DNA of 64,000 nucleotides, taken from CAZMYM01 sp964620325 (GTDB taxonomy: Bacteria > Bipolaricaulota > Bipolaricaulia > UBA7950 > UBA9294). Of the stretch, positions 11,067 through 19,765 are shown in pieces (positions within the stretch are counted from its first letter, which is position 1; the number at the start of each line of letters is the position of its first letter). The notes beneath the pieces were generated by a model. That model ran no database searches. It saw nothing but the letters and a program-made list of their open reading frames with translations, and had not been told where the DNA came from. A program made the translations under genes and the position numbers. The stretch covers positions 1 to 64,000 of the forward strand of contig CAZUIM010000012.1 of assembly GCA_964620325.1 (NCBI GenBank), written 5' to 3'.

Positions 11067-11526
11067 TGTTCGGCGGTTCATCGACAATCCAGGGAAGCGA
11101 TTCGCCGTCGACTTGAGCCTCACATGCAAGGGAGAGATCGACGACGGGCTCCGGACGGTCGAGTCGGTCCGCTTGGAGGGCGAAGCGTTCGCTCAGCTCT
11201 CGACCCTCTACCTGTCGGTGAAGATCACCGCTGTGATCATCCAACCCTGCCGACGGTGTCTCGAATCGGTGACCACGACTGCTCAGATCGACGAGGAATT
11301 CGACGTCTCGATCCCCCCGGGAGCGGAGACGGTCGATCTCCTTCCGGACGTGTTGAGGCTGGTTCTCTCGGCCCACGATCCGAACGTCCTCTGCCGGGAA
11401 GACTGCCGTGGTCTCTGCCCGATCTGCGGGGCCGATCTGAATCGCGAGCCGGATCACGTCTGCGAAGTCGAGCGGGACAAGCGGCGAACGCTGGGCGACC
11501 TTCTGACATGGCCGGACGACTCGTGA
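11056..11526 (+). CDS. YceD/DUF177 family protein (23S rRNA accumulation protein)
   Basis: A 156-residue protein of the DUF177 family, members of which are needed for normal 23S rRNA accumulation in bacteria and plastids. It shows CRRC (Cys65/Cys68) in the middle and the C-terminal pattern CREDCRGLCPICGADL, typical of the Cys-rich branch, possibly a metal site. The ATG at 11056 lies inside the folP end. In most bacteria yceD is followed by rpmF (L32); here ruvC follows with a 19-bp overlap and no rpmF fits between. Confidence 0.85.
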   Translation: MAFSVRRFIDNPGKRFAVDLSLTCKGEIDDGLRTVESVRLEGEAFAQLSTLYLSVKITAVIIQPCRRCLESVTTTAQIDEEFDVSIPPGAETVDLLPDVLRLVLSAHDPNVLCREDCRGLCPICGADLNREPDHVCEVERDKRRTLGDLLTWPDDS

Positions 11527-12014
11527 TCATCGGATTCGACCCCGGTCTTGCCACAACCGGATACGGCGTCGTTCGAGCGACGGAGCGAGGTTGCGAGGTT
11601 GTCGCCGGGGGCGTGATCGTGACCGACAAAGGAATCCCACGCGCGATTCGACTTCGTGAGATCTACGACGAGGCACGCGCGCTGATCGACCAGTACGAAC
11701 CGGAGGGAATCGCCATCGAGGAAGTCTTTCTGGCGACGAATGCGAAGTCCGCGATGCGGACGGCGGAGGCGCGGGGCGTTCTGCTGACCGCAGCGTCGTC
11801 GATCCAGGTACGCGGGTACACGCCGCTACAGGTTAAGAAACGGATCACCGGATACGGCCGCGCGACCAAACAGCAGGTCCAAGCGATGGTGAAACGGCTC
11901 CTCGCACTCCCCGAGACGCCGAAGCCGGACGACATGGCCGACGGGCTCGCTCTCGCTCTCTGCTTCCTCCTCGATCTTCGCGCTCCGGGATGTGATGAAG
12001 ATGACTACCTATAG
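11508..12014 (+). CDS. ruvC: Crossover junction endodeoxyribonuclease RuvC
   Basis: Holliday-junction resolvase. The 168-residue product carries the RNase-H-fold acidic residues: Asp11 in GFDPGLATTGYG, Glu71/Glu72 in IAIEEVFL, and the C-terminal pair in PDDMADGLALAL (Asp141/142 and Asp145). The ATG at 11508 overlaps yceD by 19 bp. RuvA and RuvB are not adjacent; polA follows with an overlap of about 20 bp. Confidence 0.95.
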   Translation: MAGRLVIIGFDPGLATTGYGVVRATERGCEVVAGGVIVTDKGIPRAIRLREIYDEARALIDQYEPEGIAIEEVFLATNAKSAMRTAEARGVLLTAASSIQVRGYTPLQVKKRITGYGRATKQQVQAMVKRLLALPETPKPDDMADGLALALCFLLDLRAPGCDEDDYL

Positions 12015-14730
12015 GCAGGTCCTCCGGCTGCCGGGCGAACCGGACGAGGGGCGCGTTCTCCTGTTCGACGGCCACTCCCTCGCCTACCGCGCGTACTACG
12101 CCATCCGAGACCTCTCGACCCGATCGGGGAAGCCGGTGAACGCCGTCTTCGGATTCTGGCGCGCCGTCCTCCGAACCCTGCGACAGCACCCGAGCGCGTT
12201 CGTCGCCGTCGCCTTCGATGCAGGAGGGGTCACATTTCGCCACGACATGTACCCGGAGTACAAGGCAACGCGGAAGCCGATTCCGGAGGAACTCGCTTCG
12301 CAGATCCCGCTGATCGAGCGGCTTCTCTCGGCTCTCGGAATCCGCATCTTCTGCGAATCGGGGGTCGAAGCGGACGACGTCCTGGCCACGCTCGCGCGAC
12401 AGGCGGCCTCCTCAGGGCTGCAGTGTCTCGTCGTGACGAGCGACAAGGACATGGCACAGCTCGTGGACGAGCGAATCTCTCTCCTTCGACCGAGCGGGCG
12501 GGGCTCCTCGGCCGATCAGGAGGTTCTTGGTCCGAGGGAAATCGTCGGGAAATACGGGGTCCCTCCGAACCGGATCGTGGACTGGTTGGCGATGGTCGGC
12601 GACTCATCGGACAACGTTCCCGGCGTCCCCGGTGTCGGGGAGAAAACCGCCGTGAGACTGCTCGAACGGCACGGGTCACTCGACGCGCTCCTCGACGATC
12701 CTTCGATCGTCTCCAATCCGCGCCTCCGCGACAGCTTGGAGTCGAACGCCGGCGCTGCGCGCCTCGCCCGTCGGCTGATCACGCTTCGCACCGACGTCCC
12801 GACCTCCGAACTGAGTGCGTGCCGCCTCGGAGCGATCGACCCGATCGAGCTCGCCCGGTTCTTCGAGGAGGTCGAGTTCCGAACCGCGCTCGAGGAACTC
12901 GACCTCGAAGCGACGTCGACGCCGGCCGAACCGGGCTGCAAGGCCGAGTACATCACCGTCCTCGATGAATCGGCCCTCCGAGCAGTCGTCGACGCGCTCG
13001 CAAAGGTCGATGCGTTCGCGTTCGACCTCGAGACAACGTGTCTCGATCCGATGACCGCCGAGATCGTCGGATTCGCCGTCTCACCCCGCCCACACGTCGG
13101 CTACTACATCCCGGTCGGTCACGACGCCCTCGGGACCCCGGAGCAGCTTCCGCTCGACCTCGTCCTCGATGCGCTTCGTCCGCTGCTCGAAGGCCCGACG
13201 CCAGGAATCCTGGGCCAAAACCTCAAGTACGATCTGAACGTCCTCGAGCGCTACGGAGTCCACCCAACCGGAATCGCCTTCGACACGATGATCGCCTCGC
13301 ACCTCGTCCGGCCGGACGAGCGGAGACACAGCCTCGAGGTGATCGCTGAGACCGTCCTCGGTCATCGGGTGACGACCTATGCAGAGGTCGCCGGAAAGAG
13401 CGGCTCGTTCGCCTCCGTCCCACTCGACGCCGCGACCGCGTACGCCGCAGAGGACGCCGAGATCGTCCAACGACTCCGCGCTCCTCTCGCGGAGGCGCTC
13501 GAGCGGGCCGGGGTGCGCCCTTTGTTCGAAGACGTCGAAATCCCGCTCGTCCCGGTGCTCGGTCGGATGGAGCGACATGGAATCCTTGTCGACCCGGAGA
13601 TCCTCGCCGCCCAGGGAGACGAACTCCGGAAGGAGCTGGAGATCGTCGAAGCCGATTTGGCCGAGATGGCCGGAGGGCCGTTCAACCCAAATTCGCCGAA
13701 GCAGGTCGCAGAGATTCTGTTCGAGCGTCTCGGGCTTCCGATCGTCGAACGAACGAAGACGGGCCCGTCGACGAGCGCCCGCGTTCTGGGCGAACTCGCC
13801 GTCCACCACGCGTTCCCCGGGCGGCTGATGGTCCATCGAGAACTGAGGAAGCTGCTGACGACCTACATCGAGCAATTGCCGAAGGCAGTGAACGCGTCGA
13901 CCGGAAGGATCCACACGTCCTTCCATCAGACCTCGACGGCAACGGGACGGCTCTCCTCCTCCGATCCGAACCTGCAGAATATCCCGACACGAACCGAGAT
14001 CGGCGGACGAATCCGGCGCGCATTCATCGCACCGGACGGCTGCGTCCTCGCCTCGGCCGACTACTCCCAAATCGAACTGCGCTTGCTCGCGCACTTCTCC
14101 GGAGACGAGCGCCTGATCGACGCGTTCGAGGCCGGGGCCGATCTCCATCGATTGACGGCGAGCCACGTGTTCGGCGTCCCGGAAGAAGAGGTCACCGAAG
14201 GACAGCGGACGGCGGCGAAGCGGATCAACTTCGGGATCATCTACGGAATCAGCCCATTCGGACTCAGCCGAGACCTGGGCGTCCCGCAGTCGGAAGCGAA
14301 GGCGTTCATCGACCGCTTCTACGATGCGTATCCGGGAGCGAAGGCGACGGTCGACAAGCTCGTCGATCGCGCGATTGGCTGCGGCTACGCCGAAACGATC
14401 CTCGGCCGGCGCAGACCGCTCCGCGAGATCTCGTCGCGCAACGTCGCGCGCCGGAATTTCGATCGTCGAAACGCGGTGAATACGCCGATCCAAGGGAGTG
14501 CTGCTGACTTGATCAAGCTCGCCATGCTTCGTATCGACGAAGAGATCGGGGCAGGCCGCCTACCGGCGAAGATGTTGCTCCAGATCCACGACGAGCTCAT
14601 CTTCGAGATCGAATCGACGGCGTGCGAGCGTGCGATCCCGATGATTGTCGAGGCGATGGTCGGAATCTCCCCTCTCGCCGTTCCTTTGGAAGTGAAGACG
14701 TCGGTCGGGAAGGACTGGAGCGAGATCTAG
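11995..14730 (+). CDS. polA: DNA polymerase I
   Basis: Family A polymerase for gap filling and Okazaki fragment maturation. About 911 residues with all three domains: N-terminal 5' nuclease (LLFDGHSLAYRAYYAI), a central 3'-5' exonuclease and the polymerase. The exonuclease keeps its metal residues: FDLETTCLD near 343, NLKYDLNVL, and YAAEDAEIV. Proofreading should therefore be active, unlike in some Thermus and Bacillus enzymes. Polymerase motifs: A, ADYSQIELR (Asp about 689); B, RTAAKRINFGIIYG; C, QIHDE (about 863-867). GTG 11992, ATG 11995 and ATG 12001 are all possible starts. Confidence 0.97.
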   Translation: MKMTTYRQVLRLPGEPDEGRVLLFDGHSLAYRAYYAIRDLSTRSGKPVNAVFGFWRAVLRTLRQHPSAFVAVAFDAGGVTFRHDMYPEYKATRKPIPEELASQIPLIERLLSALGIRIFCESGVEADDVLATLARQAASSGLQCLVVTSDKDMAQLVDERISLLRPSGRGSSADQEVLGPREIVGKYGVPPNRIVDWLAMVGDSSDNVPGVPGVGEKTAVRLLERHGSLDALLDDPSIVSNPRLRDSLESNAGAARLARRLITLRTDVPTSELSACRLGAIDPIELARFFEEVEFRTALEELDLEATSTPAEPGCKAEYITVLDESALRAVVDALAKVDAFAFDLETTCLDPMTAEIVGFAVSPRPHVGYYIPVGHDALGTPEQLPLDLVLDALRPLLEGPTPGILGQNLKYDLNVLERYGVHPTGIAFDTMIASHLVRPDERRHSLEVIAETVLGHRVTTYAEVAGKSGSFASVPLDAATAYAAEDAEIVQRLRAPLAEALERAGVRPLFEDVEIPLVPVLGRMERHGILVDPEILAAQGDELRKELEIVEADLAEMAGGPFNPNSPKQVAEILFERLGLPIVERTKTGPSTSARVLGELAVHHAFPGRLMVHRELRKLLTTYIEQLPKAVNASTGRIHTSFHQTSTATGRLSSSDPNLQNIPTRTEIGGRIRRAFIAPDGCVLASADYSQIELRLLAHFSGDERLIDAFEAGADLHRLTASHVFGVPEEEVTEGQRTAAKRINFGIIYGISPFGLSRDLGVPQSEAKAFIDRFYDAYPGAKATVDKLVDRAIGCGYAETILGRRRPLREISSRNVARRNFDRRNAVNTPIQGSAADLIKLAMLRIDEEIGAGRLPAKMLLQIHDELIFEIESTACERAIPMIVEAMVGISPLAVPLEVKTSVGKDWSEI

Positions 14731-14765
14731 CGAGATCGCCCGCGGCGGAGAGCGGCTCGACGTGG

Positions 14766-14771
14766 TAGACT
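14766..14771 (+). promoter_or_regulatory. Probable -10 box TAGACT
   Basis: TAGACT preceded by GG, the same form found before several other genes here; it would give a leader of about 33 nt before the GTG at 14811 with GAGGTGAGGA as ribosome site. The -35 region is weak. Confidence 0.4.
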
Positions 14772-14810
14772 CCGGTCGCGGCCCCCGACCGCCGAGGTGA
14801 GGACGGCGTA

Positions 14811-16457
14811 GTGACACCAACGAGGAAACGACGTGTAGGTCTCGATGTCGTGACCACGAGAAGACCAAGGCATCCGCTGACCGCGGCCGGCTTGGTCGCT
14901 CTGATCTCTTTCATGTCGATCGGTTGGGCGACCTTTGCAGCCGCCGACTTGAGGATCGTCGATCTGACGATCGACCCGGCGTCCCCCCTTCCGGGCGCGG
15001 ACGTTCTTCTCACAGCAACGGTGGAGAACGTCGGCGACATGGACGTGGAGGAGCAGTTCTTCGTGCGATTCGAGGCCGACGGCCGATTGATCGAGAACCC
15101 CGCCACCAGTGGCGGCCTTCGCGCCGGCCGACAGAAGGCGGTCACCGCATTGTGGATCGCGGAGGAGGGGGAGCACGCGCTCACGGTCGAGGCCGACCAG
15201 CCGTTCGACCGAATCCGCGAATCGAACGAATCGAACAACGCCGCACGGATCGTGGTCGTGGTGCCGTCGGCCGGCGAGATCGCCGGGCGACTGCGCGGCC
15301 TTCGCCTCGTCGTCGGACCGTTCGAAGACCGAAGCGGGTCCGGACTCGTCAACGTCGAAGATGGCGTCGCCGACAAGTTGAGCGAACGGCTGTCCGAGGC
15401 GGGCGCCCGCGTCATCGACATCGACAAGCTCGAGGACATCATGCGCCGGCGAGGGCTGAACCCCTACGCGCTGAGCGAGGCCGGAATCGCTGCGGAGGAG
15501 CTCGGGGCCGACGTTCTGATCACCGGTTCTATCGCCGGAATCAACACGTTCGAAGCAACGCTCAGCCTCGGTATCGTCAGTTTCGGGGGCGGATCGGCCG
15601 AGGTTTCGTTGACGGCGGCGGTCTTCGCTGTGCCGGGCACCGAGTGTCTGTTTGAGGTGACGGCCGCCGGAAGGTACGAGGGGCCGACCGAGTTGGCGCT
15701 CGACCTGGGCTCCATTCTCTCAGACGGAGCGACGACCGACGTCTGCGCCGGGGACGTAAGAACGGATCGCGATGGATACTATGGCGGAGAGCTCGTCTCG
15801 ATCGGATACGTGAACGCGGGTCCGCCGACCTGGTTCAGCGCCGAGGTCCACACGTCGACGGGAACCTTCGTCCGCTGGCTCGGATGGCAGTACGCGGCGA
15901 CCGGGGACTGCGGGCGATGGTTCTGGGACCAATGCGACTCGTACGGCGTGCAGGTCCCGGCGAGCGTCTACGTCGCCAAGATCTGGAACGGCACCTCGTA
16001 CATCGCATCGACATCCTTTCAGATCCGCCCCGGGGTCACGCTCTTCCCGCTCGTCGAAGAAATCACCGTCGGATCTGAGTCCTTCGAGAACTCGATCGTC
16101 GGAGGGGCGGTGAACCGGGCCGTCGACCGGCTCGTCTCAACGCTGATCGGCTCACTGGAGACGATCGCGATGCGTTCCCGGTCCGATGCCGTCGAACGCG
16201 CCGCCGCCGAAGCGTCGGTCGGTCCGGCGACGAGCGGACAGGTCGCCGCGATCCTCCCGAACGGCCGGATCGTGATCACCCTCGGTGCCTCCTCCGGGGC
16301 TGCACAAGGCGATCTGTACGAGGTCGTGGACCCGGAAACCTGGGCGATCCGCGGAGAGATCGTCATCGTCGAGGTTCGAGATGACGTTTCGTACGCGCTG
16401 AGCACGGGCGACGTCGATCCGGCCGTCGGCGATTTCGTTCGACCGATCGATCCGTAG
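14811..16457 (+). CDS. Exported CARDB / CsgG-like / FlgT-C-like protein
   Basis: A 548-residue protein with an N-terminal hydrophobic segment (AAGLVALISFMSIGWATFAAA) that is either a signal peptide or an anchor. Residues about 46-145 form a CARDB domain (VENVGDMDVEEQFFVRFEADG, SNESNNAARIVVVV). About 165-290 resemble the CsgG/TolB-like fold (VVGPFEDRSG, LSERLSEAGARVIDIDKLEDIM, LGADVLITGSIAG). The last 80 residues resemble the FlgT C-terminal domain (GRIVITLGASSGAAQGDLYEVV). CsgG and FlgT relatives act at the outer membrane in secretion or flagellar assembly, but no curli or flagellar gene is nearby. The GTG start follows GGTGAGGA. The function is unknown; domain calls are by eye. Confidence 0.65.
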   Translation: MTPTRKRRVGLDVVTTRRPRHPLTAAGLVALISFMSIGWATFAAADLRIVDLTIDPASPLPGADVLLTATVENVGDMDVEEQFFVRFEADGRLIENPATSGGLRAGRQKAVTALWIAEEGEHALTVEADQPFDRIRESNESNNAARIVVVVPSAGEIAGRLRGLRLVVGPFEDRSGSGLVNVEDGVADKLSERLSEAGARVIDIDKLEDIMRRRGLNPYALSEAGIAAEELGADVLITGSIAGINTFEATLSLGIVSFGGGSAEVSLTAAVFAVPGTECLFEVTAAGRYEGPTELALDLGSILSDGATTDVCAGDVRTDRDGYYGGELVSIGYVNAGPPTWFSAEVHTSTGTFVRWLGWQYAATGDCGRWFWDQCDSYGVQVPASVYVAKIWNGTSYIASTSFQIRPGVTLFPLVEEITVGSESFENSIVGGAVNRAVDRLVSTLIGSLETIAMRSRSDAVERAAAEASVGPATSGQVAAILPNGRIVITLGASSGAAQGDLYEVVDPETWAIRGEIVIVEVRDDVSYALSTGDVDPAVGDFVRPIDP

Positions 16458-16471
16458 AGTAGCTGGTGCAG

Positions 16472-16501
16472 TTCGCAGAGACCTGGCGGCTCCGGTAGAC
16501 T
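16472..16501 (+). promoter_or_regulatory. Promoter TTCGCA-18-TAGACT, leaderless start
   Basis: -35 TTCGCA at 16472-16477 and -10 TAGACT at 16496-16501. The ATG at 16508 is 6 nt after the -10 box, so the mRNA probably begins at the start codon. Confidence 0.5.
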
Positions 16502-16507
16502 CCAGCC

Positions 16508-16975
16508 ATGCACGTCTCCTCGAAGCACGCCCTCGTCGCGACGTTGATCGTCGTCTTCCTGGTCGGTTCAGCCGCGTCGGCCGAGGGCTTCGTCCGATCG
16601 GTCGGCCTGCGGGTCGTCCTTCCGTGGACGGGGCTCCCCTTGCTCATCGGCGTCGAGGCGACGACCGGCCTGGCCTTCGGCCTCGGCACCGCCTCGTTCT
16701 TCATCACGCCGGACGGTCGAACCCTGTTCACCATGGGAGCCGATGTCCGGCTGACCGAGGTCGAGAGCCGCGCTGTGACGTACCTCCGCCTGACGACCGG
16801 ACTCGCCTACTTCGACCCGTCCGCCTTCGCTCCCGAACTCGTGATCGGGGCCGGCCTCGTCTACGAATTCCTCATCCTCGACCCGTTCGCATTCAGCTTC
16901 GCCGCCGAGTTCCTCCATCCGATCGCCCTTCCGATCCCGATGTTCTCGTCCTCCGCCCAATGGCTCTTCCCGTGA
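16508..16975 (+). CDS. Small exported protein, possibly a membrane beta-barrel
   Basis: A 155-residue protein of unknown function with a signal peptide (ALVATLIVVFLVGSAASA, cleavage near residue 25). The mature part is a run of alternating hydrophobic and polar stretches with many Gly, Phe and Tyr and few charges (LRVVLPWTGLPLLIGVEA, GLAFGLGTASFFI, YLRLTTGLAYF, LVIGAGLVYEF). It ends in SSSAQWLFP. This looks more like a small outer-membrane barrel than a helical protein, but I cannot confirm it. Its stop overlaps the glmM start region, so the two are translationally coupled. Confidence 0.6.
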   Translation: MHVSSKHALVATLIVVFLVGSAASAEGFVRSVGLRVVLPWTGLPLLIGVEATTGLAFGLGTASFFITPDGRTLFTMGADVRLTEVESRAVTYLRLTTGLAYFDPSAFAPELVIGAGLVYEFLILDPFAFSFAAEFLHPIALPIPMFSSSAQWLFP

Positions 16976-18297
16976 CGTCCCTGTTCGGAACCGACGGAGT
17001 CCGTGGTCGTGCGAACGCTCTGCTCACCCCTGAACTCGCTGTTCGGATCGCCCGAGCGGCGGCACTCCGGATGGCGGAACCCGGCGCCCGTGCGATCATC
17101 GGTCGAGACACGCGAGAGAGCGGTCCGATGCTCGAAGCGGCCCTCGCGTCAGGCTTCACATCCGCCGGCGTCGACGTCCTCCTCGCCGACGTGATCCCGA
17201 CGCCCGCCATCTCGTTTCTGATCAAGGACGCACGCGCCGATCTCGGTGCTGTCATTTCCGCCTCCCACAACCCGCCGGACGACAACGGAATCAAGCTGTT
17301 CGACCGCCGCGGGATGAAGCTCACCGTCGACGCGGAACGGGCTGTCGAGACTGCCCTCAACGGCGACTTGCCGGCCGCCGACCGGATCGGACACATCCGA
17401 ATTCTCGACGTAGCGGCCACGCAGTACGCGGCCTTTCTCGCCGGGACGATCGACGCGGAGGAGATCGATCTCTCGAGTCACACACTCGCCGTCGACTGCG
17501 CGTTCGGCGCAACCGGCGCGATCGCTCCGCGCGTGCTCCGTCACCTGGGCGCCCAGGTGATCGAATTGAATACCGAGCCGGATGGAAGACGGATCAACGT
17601 GAACTGCGGATCGACGCATCTGGAGACGATCCGCCGCGCGGTATGCCACCATCGGGCCGATCTCGGAATCGCCTTCGATGGGGACGGCGATCGGGTTCTC
17701 TTGGTCTCTCCGAGTGGACGGACGATCGACGGCGATCGAATGATGGGGATCGTCGCACTTCACATGCTCCGAAGCGGGACCCTGTCTCCGCCGACCGTTG
17801 TGGCAACCGTCATGAGCAACCTCGGGCTCGAACGGACGCTGGCCGCTCGCGGAATTCGGCTGATCCGAACGCCTGTCGGCGACCGGAATGTATCACAGGC
17901 ACTGGTCGCTCACGGCGCTCAACTCGGAGGAGAGCAATCGGGACACATCATCTTCGCCGATCACTCGCCGACGGGCGACGGGATCCTGACCGCGGTGAAG
18001 CTCCTCGAGATCGCTCACGAGACGGGGACCGATCTGGAGACGTTGGCCGACGAGATCCAGGTTCTTCCGCAGGTACACCGTACGATCCCGAGCGATCGGC
18101 CGACCGAAGCCCTAGAGAGAACGCCCGTCCGCGCCGCCCTCGCAGCCGCAGAGAGAGAGCTCGGCGACGGCGGCCGTGTGATCGCTCGTCCATCGGGGAC
18201 TCAACCGGTCGTTCGATTGACGGTCGAGGCCGAGTCGGCCGAGCTCTGCGAATCGATCGCCTCGCGCCTCGAACGGGCGATCGCCGCGAGCGCCTGA
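16960..18297 (+). CDS. glmM: Phosphoglucosamine mutase
   Basis: Interconverts glucosamine 6- and 1-phosphate for UDP-GlcNAc and peptidoglycan synthesis. The 445-residue protein has SLFGTDGVRG at the N-terminus, the phosphoserine loop SASHNPPDDNGIK (active Ser102), the metal loop DGDGDR and the sugar loop GEQSGH. The phosphate-binding loop reads RPSGTQP (410-416) where most members have SGTEP, a Gln for Glu change. The start is ATG 16960 or the GTG at 16972, which forms a GTGA overlap with the preceding stop. Confidence 0.95.
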   Translation: MALPVTSLFGTDGVRGRANALLTPELAVRIARAAALRMAEPGARAIIGRDTRESGPMLEAALASGFTSAGVDVLLADVIPTPAISFLIKDARADLGAVISASHNPPDDNGIKLFDRRGMKLTVDAERAVETALNGDLPAADRIGHIRILDVAATQYAAFLAGTIDAEEIDLSSHTLAVDCAFGATGAIAPRVLRHLGAQVIELNTEPDGRRINVNCGSTHLETIRRAVCHHRADLGIAFDGDGDRVLLVSPSGRTIDGDRMMGIVALHMLRSGTLSPPTVVATVMSNLGLERTLAARGIRLIRTPVGDRNVSQALVAHGAQLGGEQSGHIIFADHSPTGDGILTAVKLLEIAHETGTDLETLADEIQVLPQVHRTIPSDRPTEALERTPVRAALAAAERELGDGGRVIARPSGTQPVVRLTVEAESAELCESIASRLERAIAASA

Positions 18298-18313
18298 CGC
18301 TGCAGCGCCCGTC

Positions 18314-19765
18314 TCAGAGCGATTCGTCGAATCGGAAGGTCAAGATGGGATCTCGAGCCGCCCGTGTCTGATCGAGTCGCCGGACCGGTGCAGCGTGCGG
18401 CGCCGTCCGAAGGACGTCCGGGTCCGTCAGCGCTTCGGAGGCGATCTGCTCCATCGCCTCGACGAACCGATCGAGCGACTCCTTCGTCTCCGTTTCGGTC
18501 GGTTCGATCATCAACGCCTCCCGGACGATCAGCGGAAAGTAGACGGTGGGGGGATGGACCCCGAGATCGATCAGCCGCTTGGCGACATCGAGGGCCGTGA
18601 TCTCGTTCGGAAGCCGTTTCGCCGACAGAACGAACTCGTGCTTGCAGAGCCCCTCGTACGGAAGCTCGAACGATCGTTTCAGTTCCGATCGGAGGTAATT
18701 CGCGTTCAACACAGCGTTCTCGCTGACTTCGCGCAATCCTTGGTCCCCGAGACGAAGAAGGTACGCATACGCCTTCACCGCCACCAGAACGTTCCCGTAG
18801 AAAGACTGGACGGAGCCGATCGAGCGCGGGTGGTCCCAGTCCAGGTCGTAGCGATCGTCGACGCGGGCGATCCGAGGGACGGGAAGGTACTCGACGAGAG
18901 AATCCGAGACGGCGATCGGGCCGGAACCCGGGCCCCCGCCTCCATGAGGGGTGGACAGCGTCTTGTGAAGGTTGAAATGAAAGACATCCGCCCCCATGTC
19001 GCCCGGCCGCACCCGGCCGAGAAAGGCGTTCAGGTTCGCTCCGTCGAAGTAGCAGAGACCGCCGGCCGCGTGGACCGCCTCGGTGATCTCGAGGATCCGC
19101 TCCTCGAAGATCCCGAGGGTATTCGGAACCGTCAGCATGATCCCCGCGACCGTCTCGTCGAGCGTCGATCGGAGCGCATCGACATCGACCATCCCACGAT
19201 CGTTCGACGGAACCTCCTCGACGGAGAAGCCGGCCATCGCTGCCGACGCCGGGTTCGTCCCGTGCGCCGAATCGGGGAGAAGAATCCTCGTTCGGCCCGC
19301 GCTCCCGCGCTCCTCGAAGTACCGCTTGAACAGGAGCAGCCCGGTCAGCTCTCCGTGCGCCCCGGCGACCGGTTGCAGCGAAACCGCCGAGAGACCGGCG
19401 ATGCCGGCCAAGAGATCACTCAATTCGCAGAGAAGGTGAAGCGTTCCCTGAGCCAAACCCGGTTCGGCGAGCGGATGGAGATCGGTGAACCCGGGGAGTC
19501 CGGCGAGCACCTCGTTGATCCTCGGGTTGTACTTCATCGTGCAGCTTCCGAGCGGATAGAAGCCGTCGTCCACGCCGAAGTTCGTCTTGGAGAGCTCGGT
19601 GTAATGCCGTACGACGACCGGCTCACTCACGGACGGAATCCGTGGGCCGGCGTCGCGGAGGAGGTCCCGCTCGAGCCCGACGTCGCTCGTTCGCACGGAC
19701 TCGCTCGGTCCCGTCACGACGTCGGTCGCCCCGTCGGCACGCGGTCGCTCGAAGATCGTCTTCAT
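18314..19765 (-). CDS. gcvPB: Glycine dehydrogenase (decarboxylating) subunit 2
   Basis: PLP-bearing subunit of the two-subunit P-protein of the glycine cleavage system. It decarboxylates glycine and passes the aminomethyl group to lipoyl-GcvH. 483 residues; the PLP lysine is Lys268 in FNLHKTLSTPHGGGGPG. Other markers are GFYPLGSCTMKYNPR, HGTNPASA and YFDGANLNAF. Its ATG overlaps the gcvPA stop (ATGA). The split gcvPA/gcvPB form is usual in Firmicutes, Thermotogae and many anaerobes. It is the last gene of the operon and converges on glmM 16 bp away. Confidence 0.96.
   Translation of the reverse strand: MKTIFERPRADGATDVVTGPSESVRTSDVGLERDLLRDAGPRIPSVSEPVVVRHYTELSKTNFGVDDGFYPLGSCTMKYNPRINEVLAGLPGFTDLHPLAEPGLAQGTLHLLCELSDLLAGIAGLSAVSLQPVAGAHGELTGLLLFKRYFEERGSAGRTRILLPDSAHGTNPASAAMAGFSVEEVPSNDRGMVDVDALRSTLDETVAGIMLTVPNTLGIFEERILEITEAVHAAGGLCYFDGANLNAFLGRVRPGDMGADVFHFNLHKTLSTPHGGGGPGSGPIAVSDSLVEYLPVPRIARVDDRYDLDWDHPRSIGSVQSFYGNVLVAVKAYAYLLRLGDQGLREVSENAVLNANYLRSELKRSFELPYEGLCKHEFVLSAKRLPNEITALDVAKRLIDLGVHPPTVYFPLIVREALMIEPTETETKESLDRFVEAMEQIASEALTDPDVLRTAPHAAPVRRLDQTRAARDPILTFRFDESL

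Noticed and set aside
13081..14493. 470-codon minus-strand open frame opposite polA
   Set aside because: Covers the most conserved polymerase motifs in antisense; not a gene.
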